Shown here: positions 31,563 through 40,646 of the stretch, in pieces
Layout of the letters: every line of letters begins with the position of its first letter
Numbering within the stretch: the first letter of the stretch is position 1
Assembly: GCF_028279465.1 (NCBI RefSeq)
Contig: NZ_JANQNS010000001.1
Coordinates: forward strand, 1-64,000
Direction: 5' to 3'
From: Parasphingopyxis sp.
Lineage (GTDB): Bacteria > Pseudomonadota > Alphaproteobacteria > Sphingomonadales > Sphingomonadaceae
Length of the DNA stretch: 64,000 bases
The notes under the pieces: model-generated
What the model was told of the DNA's origin: nothing
Databases searched by the model: none
Seen by the model: the letters and a program-made list of their open reading frames with translations, nothing else
Made by a program: the position numbers and the translations under genes

Positions 31563-32558
31563 ATGACCAGCGACGGCACGATTTCGATTCGCGTGAATGG
31601 CGAGCATCGGCGCATCCATGCGGGCCTGACGCTCGCCGCGCTTGCGAGCGAGGAACTGGGACTCGATCCGACGAAAGTGGCCGTCGAGCGCAACCTCGAA
31701 GTCGTCCCCCGCTCGACGCTTGGCGATGTGCTGGTCGAGGATGGCGACGAGCTCGAGATCGTGCATTTTGTGGGTGGAGGGGATTCCGCCGAAGACAGTT
31801 GGACCGTAGCCGGACAGAGCTTCACCTCGCGCCTGATCGTCGGCACGGGCAAATATAGGGATTTCGAGGAGAACGCGGCGGCGCTCGAAGCGTCGGGGGC
31901 GGAGATCATTACCGTCGCCGTGCGCCGGGTGAACGTATCCGATCCCAAGGCGCCGATGCTGACGGACTTTATCGATCCCAAACACTACACCTACCTCCCC
32001 AATACCGCCGGTTGCTTCACCGCCGAGGAGGCGATCCGGACTTTGCGGCTGGCGCGCGAGGCGGGCGGCTGGGATCTTGTGAAGCTCGAAGTGCTCGGCG
32101 AGGCGAAGACGCTCTATCCCGATATGCGCGAGACGCTGCGCGCGACCGAGACGCTGGCGAATGAAGGCTTCAAGCCGATGGTCTATTGCGTCGACGATCC
32201 GATTGCCGCGAAGCAGCTCGAAGAAGCTGGGGCGGTGGCGGTGATGCCTCTGGGCGCGCCGATCGGTTCGGGGCTGGGCATCCAGAACCGCGTCACGATC
32301 CGGCTGATTGTGGAGGGCGCGAGCGTGCCCGTGCTCGTCGATGCCGGGGTCGGCACGGCGTCCGACGCGGCGGTTGCGATGGAGCTGGGCTGCGACGGTG
32401 TGCTCATGAACACGGCGATTGCGGAAGCCAAGGAGCCCGTCCGCATGGCCCGCGCGATGAAGCTCGCCGTGGAAGCGGGTCGCGAAGCGTATCTGGCGGG
32501 GCGGATGGCTACCCGCAAATATGCCGACCCCTCGAGCCCTTTGGCGGGTTTGATCTAA
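31563..32558 (+). CDS. thiSG: Fused sulfur carrier ThiS and thiazole synthase ThiG
   Basis: The 331-residue protein joins two thiamine-biosynthesis proteins. Residues about 1-68 are ThiS-like ([51 protein letters not shown]). About residues 75-331 are Thi[23 protein letters not shown], the Schiff-base lysine in [28 protein letters not shown], and [14 protein letters not shown]. In free ThiS the terminal Gly-Gly is thiocarboxylated to donate sulfur. Here VGGG is internal, so a cleavage or a different sulfur hand-off is needed. It is divergent from aroQ. Confidence 0.92.
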   Translation: MTSDGTISIRVNGEHRRIHAGLTLAALASEELGLDPTKVAVERNLEVVPRSTLGDVLVEDGDELEIVHFVGGGDSAEDSWTVAGQSFTSRLIVGTGKYRDFEENAAALEASGAEIITVAVRRVNVSDPKAPMLTDFIDPKHYTYLPNTAGCFTAEEAIRTLRLAREAGGWDLVKLEVLGEAKTLYPDMRETLRATETLANEGFKPMVYCVDDPIAAKQLEEAGAVAVMPLGAPIGSGLGIQNRVTIRLIVEGASVPVLVDAGVGTASDAAVAMELGCDGVLMNTAIAEAKEPVRMARAMKLAVEAGREAYLAGRMATRKYADPSSPLAGLI

Positions 32559-32682
32559 GCCAGCGAACCGTTCGTCGAAAACGGCGGCTGTGCCGCTTTA
32601 CTCGCGCGCGCTTTTCAGGCCTTACGACACTCGTCGGAGACACCTGGTTTCTACTGCCCCTGTAGCTAAACCGGGTCGCATC

Positions 32683-32717
32683 GGGCCATCGCCGAACCCC
32701 TTCGGCGGTGGCCCTTT
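32683..32717 (+). terminator. Candidate intrinsic terminator after thiSG
   Basis: A 14-bp stem, GGGCCATCGCCGAA (32683-32696) with TTCGGCGGTGGCCC (32701-32714), has one wobble position and a 4-nt loop, and is followed by TTT. It lies between the convergent thiSG and TPP-enzyme genes. The rest of the 178-bp gap shows nothing else. Confidence 0.5.
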
Positions 32718-32736
32718 CCGGTTCACGCCCCGCGAA

Positions 32737-34401
32737 TCAGGATTTTGCGGAATCCCTGACAGCCGCAACCGTCCTCCCGCCCGCCGCCAGCTGGTCCTCG
32801 ACGTCAATCTTGAGATGCAATAATCGCACGCCGCTCTCGGCCTTCGCGCGTTCCAGCGCGGGCGCGAATTCGGCCGTGGTCTCGACCGTCTCCGTCCAGC
32901 CGCCATAGGCTTTGGCGAGCGCGGCGAAATCCGGATTGCTCAGCGACGTACCCGATAGCCGCTCGGGATATTCACGCTCCTGGTGCATGCGGATCGTGCC
33001 ATAGCTGCCATTGTCGATGACGATCACGATCATTTCGGCGCCATGCTGGACGGCGGTCGCGAGTTCCTGCCCGTTCATCAGGAAATCGCCATCCCCGGCG
33101 ATAGCGAGCACCTGCCGGTCGGGATGGCGCAACGCGGCAGCGACGGCGGCGGGGACACCATAGCCCATGGCACCAGCGGTCGGCGCGAGCTGGCAGACCG
33201 GGCCGCTGTAGCGCCAATAGCGGTGCCACCAGCCTGAGAAATTGCCCGCGCCGTTGCAGATGATGCTGTCCGCGGGGAGCGTTTCGCGCGCCGCTTTCAC
33301 GCATTGGGCGACGTCTAGCGTCAGATCGTTATTGGGTTCGACCCTGTTCCACGCCTCCCACTCGGCATGCGCTTCCTTGCCGCAGTCGAAATCGATAATA
33401 TCATGCTCCCAGAGCGAGGCTTCCTCGGAGAATTCGCGCATGTCCGCGCAGATGGCGAGATCGGTGCGGTAGACGCGGCCCAGCTCTTCTGGATCGGGAT
33501 GGACATGGATCAGCGTCTGATCGGGATGGTCGGGCGCGATCAGCGTATAGCCGTCGGTCGTCGCCTCGCCGAGCCGCGCGCCGACAACGAGCAGCAGATC
33601 GGCGTTGCGGATGCGCTCGAGCAGCTTGGGGTTCGGACCATAGCCGAGATTGCCGGCCCAGACCGGGCTCTCGTTGGGGATCGCGTCCTGCCGCCGGAAC
33701 CCGCAGGCGACGGGCAGGCCGATATCCTCGGCGAATTCGCGGAAATAATGGGATGCGCCCGCGCACCAGTCGGCGCCGCCGATGATCGCGACGGGCGCAG
33801 CGGCATCGCGGAGCAGCCCCATCATCACTTCCATCGCTTCGGGGTCGGGATGCTGGGCCGGGCGAATGACCTTGGGGCGATCCACGGCCTCGACCGTATC
33901 GCGCAGCATGTCCTCGGGCAGCGCCAGCACGACCGGGCCCGGGCGCCCGTTCATCGCGACCGAATAGGCGCGCGCGACATATTCGGGGATGCGCGCCGCG
34001 TCGTCGATCTTCGCCGCCCATTTGCAGAGCGGCCCGAACATCGCCGGAAAGTCGATTTCCTGAAACGCTTCGCGATCCTTGTCGCCGCGTCCGACATCGC
34101 CGATGAAATAGATCATCGGCACCGAATCCTGCATCGCCACATGAACGCCGATCGAGCCATTAGTCGCGCCCGGCCCGCGGGTGACGAAGGCGATTCCCGG
34201 ATGGCCTGTCATGGCCCCGTCGGCGGCAGCCATGAAGGAGACGCCGCCCTCCTGTCGGCAGACGACAAGGTCGATCTCATCAGTATCGTGCAGCGCGTCA
34301 AGCACCGCGAGATAGCTTTCGCCGGGCACGCAGAAGATCCGGTCGCAGCCCTGCGCGACGAGGTTGTCGACGAGGATACGGCCGCCGGTTCGTTGGGTCA
34401 T
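32737..34401 (-). CDS. Thiamine-diphosphate-dependent enzyme, acetolactate-synthase-like
   Basis: The 554-residue protein has the three-domain layout of the TPP decarboxylase/synthase family. The N-terminal pyrimidine domain carries the catalytic glutamate (VVCRQEGGVSFMAAADG), followed by a central domain. The C-terminal diphosphate domain has the metal-binding motif GDGDFLMNGQEL and later DNGSYGTI. It resembles acetolactate-synthase large-subunit-like proteins outside the isoleucine/valine pathway, and no regulatory ilvH subunit is beside it. It lies upstream of a REP element and near an aldehyde dehydrogenase gene, so a catabolic or 2-oxoacid role is plausible. The substrate cannot be assigned. 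Confidence 0.82.
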   Translation of the reverse strand: MTQRTGGRILVDNLVAQGCDRIFCVPGESYLAVLDALHDTDEIDLVVCRQEGGVSFMAAADGAMTGHPGIAFVTRGPGATNGSIGVHVAMQDSVPMIYFIGDVGRGDKDREAFQEIDFPAMFGPLCKWAAKIDDAARIPEYVARAYSVAMNGRPGPVVLALPEDMLRDTVEAVDRPKVIRPAQHPDPEAMEVMMGLLRDAAAPVAIIGGADWCAGASHYFREFAEDIGLPVACGFRRQDAIPNESPVWAGNLGYGPNPKLLERIRNADLLLVVGARLGEATTDGYTLIAPDHPDQTLIHVHPDPEELGRVYRTDLAICADMREFSEEASLWEHDIIDFDCGKEAHAEWEAWNRVEPNNDLTLDVAQCVKAARETLPADSIICNGAGNFSGWWHRYWRYSGPVCQLAPTAGAMGYGVPAAVAAALRHPDRQVLAIAGDGDFLMNGQELATAVQHGAEMIVIVIDNGSYGTIRMHQEREYPERLSGTSLSNPDFAALAKAYGGWTETVETTAEFAPALERAKAESGVRLLHLKIDVEDQLAAGGRTVAAVRDSAKS

Positions 34402-34421
34402 GACTTAGCTTTCTGGTTCTT

Positions 34422-34513
34422 CGTCATTGCGAGCGTAGCGAAGCAATCCAGAGCCGCAAGCGCTGTCGTTAACCGCTCTAGATTGCTTCGTCGCTGCGCT
34501 CCTCGCAATGACG
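34422..34513. repeat. REP/MITE-like imperfect palindrome (type A)
   Basis: The left arm CGTCATTGCGAGCGTAGCGA... (34422-34454) is the imperfect inverted repeat of the right arm (34475-34513), which ends ...CGCAATGACG. The shared words are CGTCATTGCGAG, AAGCAATC and AGAGC. This is a typical intergenic extragenic palindrome. It sits in the gap between the TPP enzyme and aldehyde dehydrogenase genes; the rest of the gap holds nothing. Confidence 0.85.
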
Positions 34514-34535
34514 GATATTGTATCCGGGTAGGCCA

Positions 34536-35972
34536 TCACGCCTGATGCACCGCCTTGGTGACCATATAGGCCTCCAGCCCCTCGGGGCCGTCCTCGCTGC
34601 CGAAGCCCGATTCCTTCACCCCGCCGAACGGCGCATCGACCGCGCTGATGCCGACCGTGTTGATACCGACCATGCCGCTTTCGATCGCATCGCCGAGGAT
34701 CATCGCCTGGCGGCCATTCTCGGTGAAAGCGAAAGCGGCGAGCCCATAGGGGAGGCGGTTCGCCTGTTCGATCGCTTCGTCGAGCGTCTCGAAGGGCCGC
34801 ATCATCGCCACCGGGCCGAACGGTTCGTTGGACATGATCTGTGCGTCGAGCGGGACGTCCGCGATAACGGTCGGGCGGAAGAAAAAGCCGCTCTCGCCCA
34901 GCACATCGCCCCCGGTCGTGATCCGCGCGCCCTTGTCGGCCGCATCGGCGATCAACGCGCCAACCGCTTCAGGGCGGCGCTCATTGGCGAGCGGCCCCAT
35001 CTCGGTTGCGTTATCCAGTCCGTTGCCGACGGTGAGCTTTTCCGTGCGTTGCGTGAATTCCGCGACGAACCGGTCATAAATGCCGTTTTGCACATAGAAG
35101 CGCGTCGGGCTGACGCAGACCTGACCGGCATTGCGGAACTTTTGCGGGACGATGATGTCGAGCGTGCGCTCCAGATCGCAATCGTCGAAGATCAGCACCG
35201 GCGCGTGGCCGCCCAGCTCCATTGTCGTGCGTTTCACACCGTCCGCCGCCAGCTTCATCAGATGCTTGCCGACCGGCACCGAGCCGGTGAAGCTGATCTT
35301 GCGGATGATCGGCGAGGCGATCAGGTGGGTGCTGACTTCGTCCGGCACGCCGAATATCATCTGCGCGACATGCCCAGGCACGCCGGCATCCAGCACGCAT
35401 TTCATGATTTCGATTGCGCAGGCCGGGGTCTCCTCAGGCGGTTTGCAGATGATCGAGCAACCCGCGGCCAGAGCCGGGGCCAGCTTGCGCGCCATCAAGA
35501 AGAGCGGGAAGTTCCACGGGCTGAAAGCGGCGACCGGGCCGACCGGCTGTTTGATGACGATCGAACGCTGGCCGGTCGAGCGAACGAGCACCCGGCCATA
35601 CGCGCGCTTCGCTTCTTCGGCGAAATAGTCGAACAGCGCCGCTGCTCCCACCACCTCGCCCATCGATTCTCTGACGGGCTTGCCCTGTTCCATCGTGAGG
35701 ATAGGTGCGATGGTCTCCGCCCGCTCGCGCAGCAGGTCGGCGATCTTATGGAGGATCACACCGCGTTCATCGGCATTCTTCATCTTCCACTCGCGAAAGC
35801 CGAGTTCGGCGGCGGCCAAGGCGCGATCGAGATCATCGGCCGTCGCGAGCGGCAGCATGGCCAGCGTCGCGCCGGTCGCCGGGTTGACGACGTCCTGCGT
35901 CCGGCGGTCGCCGGTTTCGATCCATTCGCCGTCGATCTGGAAGTGGAGTTTTTGGGGGTATTCGGCAGTCAT
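34536..35972 (-). CDS. NAD(P)-dependent aldehyde dehydrogenase, succinate-semialdehyde dehydrogenase-like
   Basis: The 478-residue protein has the complete aldehyde dehydrogenase set: PVGPVAAFSPWNFPLFL, the cofactor loop FTGSVPVGKHL, general base ELGGHAPVLIF, catalytic Cys in FRNAGQVCVSPTRFYV, and the EPFGPVAMM motif. The family nearest by eye is the succinate-semialdehyde/alpha-ketoglutarate-semialdehyde group. I chose the ATG at 35970-35972 (MTAEYPQKL). The open frame runs 16 codons further, but that part (MLKQVQHDE) is only the translated arm of the REP element upstream. Confidence 0.88.
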   Translation of the reverse strand: MTAEYPQKLHFQIDGEWIETGDRRTQDVVNPATGATLAMLPLATADDLDRALAAAELGFREWKMKNADERGVILHKIADLLRERAETIAPILTMEQGKPVRESMGEVVGAAALFDYFAEEAKRAYGRVLVRSTGQRSIVIKQPVGPVAAFSPWNFPLFLMARKLAPALAAGCSIICKPPEETPACAIEIMKCVLDAGVPGHVAQMIFGVPDEVSTHLIASPIIRKISFTGSVPVGKHLMKLAADGVKRTTMELGGHAPVLIFDDCDLERTLDIIVPQKFRNAGQVCVSPTRFYVQNGIYDRFVAEFTQRTEKLTVGNGLDNATEMGPLANERRPEAVGALIADAADKGARITTGGDVLGESGFFFRPTVIADVPLDAQIMSNEPFGPVAMMRPFETLDEAIEQANRLPYGLAAFAFTENGRQAMILGDAIESGMVGINTVGISAVDAPFGGVKESGFGSEDGPEGLEAYMVTKAVHQA

Positions 35973-35995
35973 TTGTTGCGTCCCTTCATACCGTT

Positions 35996-36086
35996 CGTCA
36001 TGCTGAACTTGTTTCAGCATCCACTCATCATTCTGAAACTTAGGCGCAGGCTGAAAAGTGGACCCTGAAACAAGTTCAGGGTGACG
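35996..36086. repeat. REP/MITE-like palindrome (type B)
   Basis: The left arm CGTCATGCTGAACTTGTTTC... (35996-36023) and right arm (36059-36086, ending ...GTTCAGGGTGACG) are inverted copies differing at a few bases, with CTGAACTTGTTTCAG as the common core. A 35-base centre separates them. This is a recurrent type of extragenic palindrome in sphingomonads. It lies in the 403-bp gap between aldehyde dehydrogenase and lactonase genes. Confidence 0.85.
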
Positions 36087-36375
36087 GCATGGGAAGGTGT
36101 TAGCGTGTCGCGGCGTGGAGAGGAACCGATACCGTGCGACTTCACGCTGTCCTACAAGACCCGCTACGCGCTATGATGGCCCGTATGATCGACCCCCACC
36201 GCCTATCCGGTCGCCCGATGCCGTTCCGGAAAGTCACACTCCGCGTCGCGATGGGCGTCCGAAATCGGCGCTTTTCCAACGTGGAACCCCGAAAGTCACA
36301 GCGGGCAACGAGGGCGTTCCATGTCAACCGGTGTCAACCAAATCATGAAGCGGTGCGAACAGGAGAAGATGTGTC
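36087..36375. other. Non-coding gap upstream of the SMP-30 gene
   Basis: No convincing gene is seen in these 289 bp. It contains a direct repeat TGTCAACC at 36322-36329 and 36332-36339, spaced 10 bp. GAAAGTCACA also occurs twice, near 36228 and 36291. These could be regulator sites for the downstream lactonase operon, but nothing else supports that. Confidence 0.4.
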
Positions 36376-37302
36376 ATGAGCGATTTTGAACTGGTAACCG
36401 ACGGATTGCGATTCCCCGAAGGCCCGGTGGCGATGGACGATGGCAGCATCGTGCTCGTCGAGATCGCCGAGGGGCGGATCACGCGGGTGCAGCCCGACGG
36501 CACGAAAGAAACGGTCGCCGAGCCCGGCGGCGGGCCGAACGGCGCGGCGATCGGCCCGGACGGTAAGCTCTATGTCTGCAACAATGGGGGCTTCGAATAT
36601 ATCGAAAGCGACGGCATGCTCGCGCCACATGGCATCGCGAACGACTATTCGGGCGGGCGGATCGAGCGCGTCGACCTCGAAACAGGCGCAATCGAAACGC
36701 TCTACAAGTCCGGCGATTTCGATTGCGTGCTGCGAGGCCCGAACGACATCGTGTTCGATGCGCATGGCGGCTTCTGGTTCACCGATCATGGCAAGGTGAA
36801 CTACGAAACCCGCTGCCACGACATTGTCGGCATCTTCTATGCCAAGGCTGATGGCAGCCATCTCGAAGAGGTGATCTTCCCATCCAACAATCCGAACGGC
36901 GTCGGGCTCTCGCCGGATGGCAAGACGCTCTACGCGGCCGAAACCTATACCTGCCGGTTGATGAGCTTCAACATCACCGAGCCGGGCAAAGTCGCACCCG
37001 ATGCCGGCCCGGGCGGGCCCGGCATCCCTCTTTATCGCCCGGCCGGCTATAAATTCTTCGACAGTATGGCCGTCGATGGCGACGGCAATATCTGCATCGC
37101 GACGATCGGCGAATGCGGCATTTCGGTCGTCGCTCCCGATGGGTCGTTGGTCGAATTCGTCGCGACCGACGATATCTTTACGACCAATGTCTGTTTTGGC
37201 GGGCCGGACATGCGGACGGCCTGGCTGACGCTATCGGGGACGGGTCGGCTGGTGAAGATGGAATGGCCGCGCCCGGGCCTGAGGCTGGAGCATAACGCCT
37301 GA
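36376..37302 (+). CDS. SMP-30/gluconolactonase/LRE family protein
   Basis: The 308-residue beta-propeller hydrolase shows RFPEGPVAMDDGSIVLVEI (metal-binding glutamate in FPEGP), GPNGAAIGPDGKLYVCNNGG, LRGPNDIVFDAHGGFWFTDHG and NPNGVGLSPDGKTLYAAET. The conserved Asn and Asp residues expected to bind Ca2+ or Zn2+ are present. Such enzymes open sugar or other lactones. With the nearby aldehyde dehydrogenase and TPP enzyme it suggests sugar-acid or aldehyde catabolism. It is followed 28 bp later by an HbpS/GlcG gene. Confidence 0.88.
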   Translation: MSDFELVTDGLRFPEGPVAMDDGSIVLVEIAEGRITRVQPDGTKETVAEPGGGPNGAAIGPDGKLYVCNNGGFEYIESDGMLAPHGIANDYSGGRIERVDLETGAIETLYKSGDFDCVLRGPNDIVFDAHGGFWFTDHGKVNYETRCHDIVGIFYAKADGSHLEEVIFPSNNPNGVGLSPDGKTLYAAETYTCRLMSFNITEPGKVAPDAGPGGPGIPLYRPAGYKFFDSMAVDGDGNICIATIGECGISVVAPDGSLVEFVATDDIFTTNVCFGGPDMRTAWLTLSGTGRLVKMEWPRPGLRLEHNA

Positions 37303-37329
37303 TAACAGGCAGACCGGTCTGGGGAGAGA

Positions 37330-37824
37330 ATGATGAAATTGCAGGGAGTTACGAGCGTCACTTTACTCGCGCTTGCAGCCGCGTTGCCGGCGCAGGCGCA
37401 GAATGTGGCCGTCATGGATGCGGCGACGGCGCAGGCCGTGTTGAACGGATGCGTCGCGCATGCCGAAGCGAATGGCCAGAGCCAAGGCATCGTGGTCGTC
37501 GATGCAGGCGGGCATATCATGGCCGCGCTGCGCATGGACGGAAACGGGCCGGGTACCGTCGCCTTTGCCGAGGAGAAGGCCTATGCGGCGGCGACTTGGG
37601 GTTTCTCGACCGCTGGCATGGAGGAAGGCGCGCGCAATACACCGGGCTTCGCGGACGCGCCGGGCGTGGTGACGGTGGGCGGCGGCGTGCCGATTTACGA
37701 TGCGGCCGGCCAGCATAGGCTCGGCGCGATCGGCGTCTCCGGCGAACCGCCCGAAGACGATATCACCTGCGCCGAAGCCGGGATCGCCGCGGCCGGGTTG
37801 CAGCCGCGCCGTATCCGGCAATAA
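37330..37824 (+). CDS. Secreted HbpS/GlcG-family heme-binding-like protein
   Basis: The 164-residue protein has a signal peptide (cleavage after PAQA near residue 23) and one HbpS/GlcG domain: AVLNGCVAHAEANGQSQGIVVVDAGGHIMAALRMDG, KAYAAATWGF, and GVPIYDAAGQHRLGAIGVSG. Some members bind heme and form octamers; many are simply annotated as GlcG because they lie in glycolate operons. AGGGGAGAG-like sequence just before the ATG supports the start. Confidence 0.85.
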   Translation: MMKLQGVTSVTLLALAAALPAQAQNVAVMDAATAQAVLNGCVAHAEANGQSQGIVVVDAGGHIMAALRMDGNGPGTVAFAEEKAYAAATWGFSTAGMEEGARNTPGFADAPGVVTVGGGVPIYDAAGQHRLGAIGVSGEPPEDDITCAEAGIAAAGLQPRRIRQ

Positions 37825-37919
37825 CCGGGTCGCGCAATTCGCCGCATCGCTGCGCTAATCGTTTGACCGCCGCGATTCATCGCCTCTAAGGACCGCGCAG
37901 ATTTTCTGCGAGGCATGCG

Positions 37920-38573
37920 ATGAACAAGACGGCGGTCATCTGGGATTTCGGCGGCGTGATCACCTCCTCGCCCTTCGACGCATTCAACCGGATGGAAGAA
38001 GAGCGCGGTATCCCGGTGAACAGTGTCCGCCGGATCAACGCGGCCGACCCCGACAACAACGCCTGGGCCAAGTTCGAACGGTCGGAGATCAATGCCACGC
38101 AGTTCGACGAACTGTTCGCCGCCGAAGCGCGCGCAGTTGGCGTCGACCTGCGCGGCAGCGATGTGCTCGCCTGCCTGTCCGGCGATATCCGCCCGCGCAT
38201 GGTGGCCGCGCTCGATACGCTGAAGTCGCGGGGTTACAAGCTCGGCTGCATCACCAATAATGTGCCGGCGGGGAAGGGCGCGGGCATGGCGGGGAGCGAG
38301 AAGAAGGCCGCTGCCATCGCCGATATCATGACGCGCTTCGATCATATCCTGGAAAGCTCGAAGGTCGGCGTGCGCAAACCTGATCCGCGCATTTACGAGA
38401 TGATGTGCGAGGCACTGTCCGTCGATCCGGCGGCGTGCGTCTATCTCGACGATCTCGGGATCAACTGTAAGCCCGCCGCCGCGCTCGGCATGGCGGCGAT
38501 CAAGGTGACGGGCGAAGACCAAGCCCTCGCTGACCTGACTGCCGCGCTGGAACTGGACGAGGGCCTGTTGTGA
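37920..38573 (+). CDS. HAD-superfamily hydrolase, subfamily IA
   Basis: The 217-residue protein has HAD motif I as IWDFGGVI: the nucleophile Asp is kept, and the usual second Asp is replaced by Gly, as in the soluble epoxide hydrolase N-terminal phosphatase group. Motif II is near LGCITNNV, the motif III lysine is in SSKVGVRKPDPRIYE, and motif IV is YLDDLGINCKPA. It probably dephosphorylates a small metabolite. Its stop overlaps the GTG start of the next gene. Confidence 0.82.
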   Translation: MNKTAVIWDFGGVITSSPFDAFNRMEEERGIPVNSVRRINAADPDNNAWAKFERSEINATQFDELFAAEARAVGVDLRGSDVLACLSGDIRPRMVAALDTLKSRGYKLGCITNNVPAGKGAGMAGSEKKAAAIADIMTRFDHILESSKVGVRKPDPRIYEMMCEALSVDPAACVYLDDLGINCKPAAALGMAAIKVTGEDQALADLTAALELDEGLL

Positions 38574-39796
38574 GCGCCTGGCGGGCGGTCGCTGCCTGGG
38601 CAGCCATCGCCCTTTTGGTGCTGGGCAGTCCGGCACGGGCGGACGACGGGCATCTGCTGATCGTCGGTGGCGGCCTCTCCTTCGATAACGAGGACGTGTA
38701 CCGTGCGCTGATCGACAACCGGCCTGCGGACAGCCCCGGCATCGCGATTATCGCCGCCGCTTCGACCTATGCCGCGAGCAGCGCGTCCACCTTCGCTGGC
38801 GAGCTCATGCATTATGGCGTCGCGCCCGAAGACATCGCAATCGTCCGGCTGGCGGTCGTCGATGACCCGGATACGCCCGATATCGATGAAAGCGGCTGGG
38901 CGACCAATGCGGCCGATCCCGAAGAGATTGCCAAAATCGAAAATGCCGGGGCGATCTGGCTGGCCGGTGGCGATCAGGCGCGGCTGAACCGCGCGCTTGT
39001 CGAACCGGGCGGCGGCGATACGCCGATGCTGGCCGCCATCCGTGCGCGGCTGGACGACGGCGCGATTGTCGGCGGAACCAGCGCCGGGGCGGCGGCGATG
39101 AGCAGCCCGATGATCGCCCGGGGCGATGCATTCGGCGCGTTGTTCGGCGATATCGGCGACGCGGTGTCCGACGATGACGAGAATCTTGCCATGATCCCGG
39201 GGCTGCGCCTGTTCTCGCCCTTCATCCTCGACCAGCATTTCGGCGAGCGGGGCAGGATGGGCAGGCTCGTACGCGCCGTCATGACCCAACCCGGCCCGGC
39301 GCGCATCGGTATCGGCATCGACGAGGATACGGCCCTGCTCGTCGATCTGGCGGAGAACGACGCGCAGGTGATCGGCATAGGCGCGGTCACGATGATTGAC
39401 GGGCGCGGGGCGCGTGTCAGCGGCGGCACGATCTCGGCTATCGGGCTTTCGCGGCTCCATGAAGGCGATCGACTGAACCTCACCGACCTCGCCATTACAT
39501 CCGCGCCCTCTCGCAGTGCTGTCGAACGTGGTCAGGCAGTGTTCGGCGGCCTCTGGCCGAGTGTTGAATTGGTGCGGGCGCTCGAAACCGAAAGACGCAC
39601 GATCGACATCTCCGAGTTTCGTCCACGCAATGCCGCCCGTTTCGAAATTCGGATCGTCGAGGGCAAGCGCACCGCGCGTTTCATCTTCGCCGCCGATGGC
39701 GATACGCGCGCCTGGCGGAGCGCGTCCGACGATGGCTGGAACGGCACACTGACCGGCGCACGCCTGTCGCTCGAAAGCGAAGACGCGACGCCCTGA
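38570..39796 (+). CDS. Secreted cyanophycinase-like peptidase (family S51)
   Basis: The 408-residue protein begins at a GTG overlapping the previous stop (GTGA) and has a signal peptide (cleavage after ARA near residue 24). The S51 features are there: LLIVGGGL, IWLAGGDQARL, the nucleophile serine in GGTSAGAAAM, and LDQHFGERGRMGRLVRAV. GIGIDEDTALLV closes the catalytic part. The C-terminal 110 residues form an extra beta-rich region. Cyanophycinases cut beta-Asp-Arg polymers; no cyanophycin synthetase gene is in the window. Confidence 0.85.
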   Translation: MSAWRAVAAWAAIALLVLGSPARADDGHLLIVGGGLSFDNEDVYRALIDNRPADSPGIAIIAAASTYAASSASTFAGELMHYGVAPEDIAIVRLAVVDDPDTPDIDESGWATNAADPEEIAKIENAGAIWLAGGDQARLNRALVEPGGGDTPMLAAIRARLDDGAIVGGTSAGAAAMSSPMIARGDAFGALFGDIGDAVSDDDENLAMIPGLRLFSPFILDQHFGERGRMGRLVRAVMTQPGPARIGIGIDEDTALLVDLAENDAQVIGIGAVTMIDGRGARVSGGTISAIGLSRLHEGDRLNLTDLAITSAPSRSAVERGQAVFGGLWPSVELVRALETERRTIDISEFRPRNAARFEIRIVEGKRTARFIFAADGDTRAWRSASDDGWNGTLTGARLSLESEDATP

Positions 39797-39806
39797 CGCA
39801 TACTCG

Positions 39807-40610
39807 CTAGTGCATCATAAAGACCGGTACGGGCGAGCGCTTGATGAAGTGCCGCGAGACGCCGCCGAACAGAGTCTGGCGGATGCGGCTGTGTCCATAA
39901 GCGCCCATCACCATATAGTCGGCTTCGCGGTCGAGCAGCAGGTCGTGCATGGCGTCCGCGACCTTGTCGCGGCGGTCGCGCAGCACAAGCTCGGTCGTGA
40001 TGCCGTGGCGTGACAGATAGGCGCAGGCGGCGGCGGCCGGAAAATCCTTCGGGTCCTCGCCGATCGTCACGACTTCTACCGTGCTCGCCACCTGCAGCAT
40101 CGGGATTGCGGCCCGCATCGCGTTGGCGGCCGGCGCTGAGCCGTTCCAGGCGACGATTGCCTTGCCCGCGCAATCGAGCGCCTTGCTTGTCTGCGGCACG
40201 GCAAGGATCGGGCATTCGGCTTCCATAACGAGATAGGTGACACTGGAGGCGAGATCGTCATCATTGTCGCCGGCCGGTTCGCTGAGCACGGCGACATCGG
40301 CGATGCGGGACTGGGCGACCAGCACATCCTCGGGCGCGCCCTCCGCCGAGACGAAATCCCAAGGCACGTCCTCGTTGCGCATTTCCTCGGTAAGCATCGC
40401 CTTTTTGTCATTGGCTTCGGCGAGCGCCGCTTCGCGTTGTTCGGCGACATAATAGGAGCCGCCGAACGGATCGAGCGCGACATAGTCGCTCACCGGTATG
40501 CCGTGCAGAAAAGTGATATGGCCGTTGGACGCGCGGCCGAGATCAAGCGCCGCCTGCAGGCGCGACTCAAAACCATCCTGGTCGTTCACGGGCAGCAAAA
40601 TGGATCGCAT
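39807..40610 (-). CDS. Universal stress protein (tandem UspA domains)
   Basis: The 267-residue protein has two UspA folds. The second ends with the ATP-binding signature MGAYGHSRIRQTLFGGVSRHFIKRSPVPVFMMH (G-2X-G-9X-G(S/T) type). The first fold is more degenerate. Tandem Usp proteins in alphaproteobacteria often respond to oxygen limitation. A candidate FNR/FixK box sits 64 bp upstream, which fits. It is convergent with the cyanophycinase-like gene. Confidence 0.9.
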   Translation of the reverse strand: MRSILLPVNDQDGFESRLQAALDLGRASNGHITFLHGIPVSDYVALDPFGGSYYVAEQREAALAEANDKKAMLTEEMRNEDVPWDFVSAEGAPEDVLVAQSRIADVAVLSEPAGDNDDDLASSVTYLVMEAECPILAVPQTSKALDCAGKAIVAWNGSAPAANAMRAAIPMLQVASTVEVVTIGEDPKDFPAAAACAYLSRHGITTELVLRDRRDKVADAMHDLLLDREADYMVMGAYGHSRIRQTLFGGVSRHFIKRSPVPVFMMH

Positions 40611-40646
40611 GGTGATTCTCCAAAGTCAGAATGAAAGCATATTACG

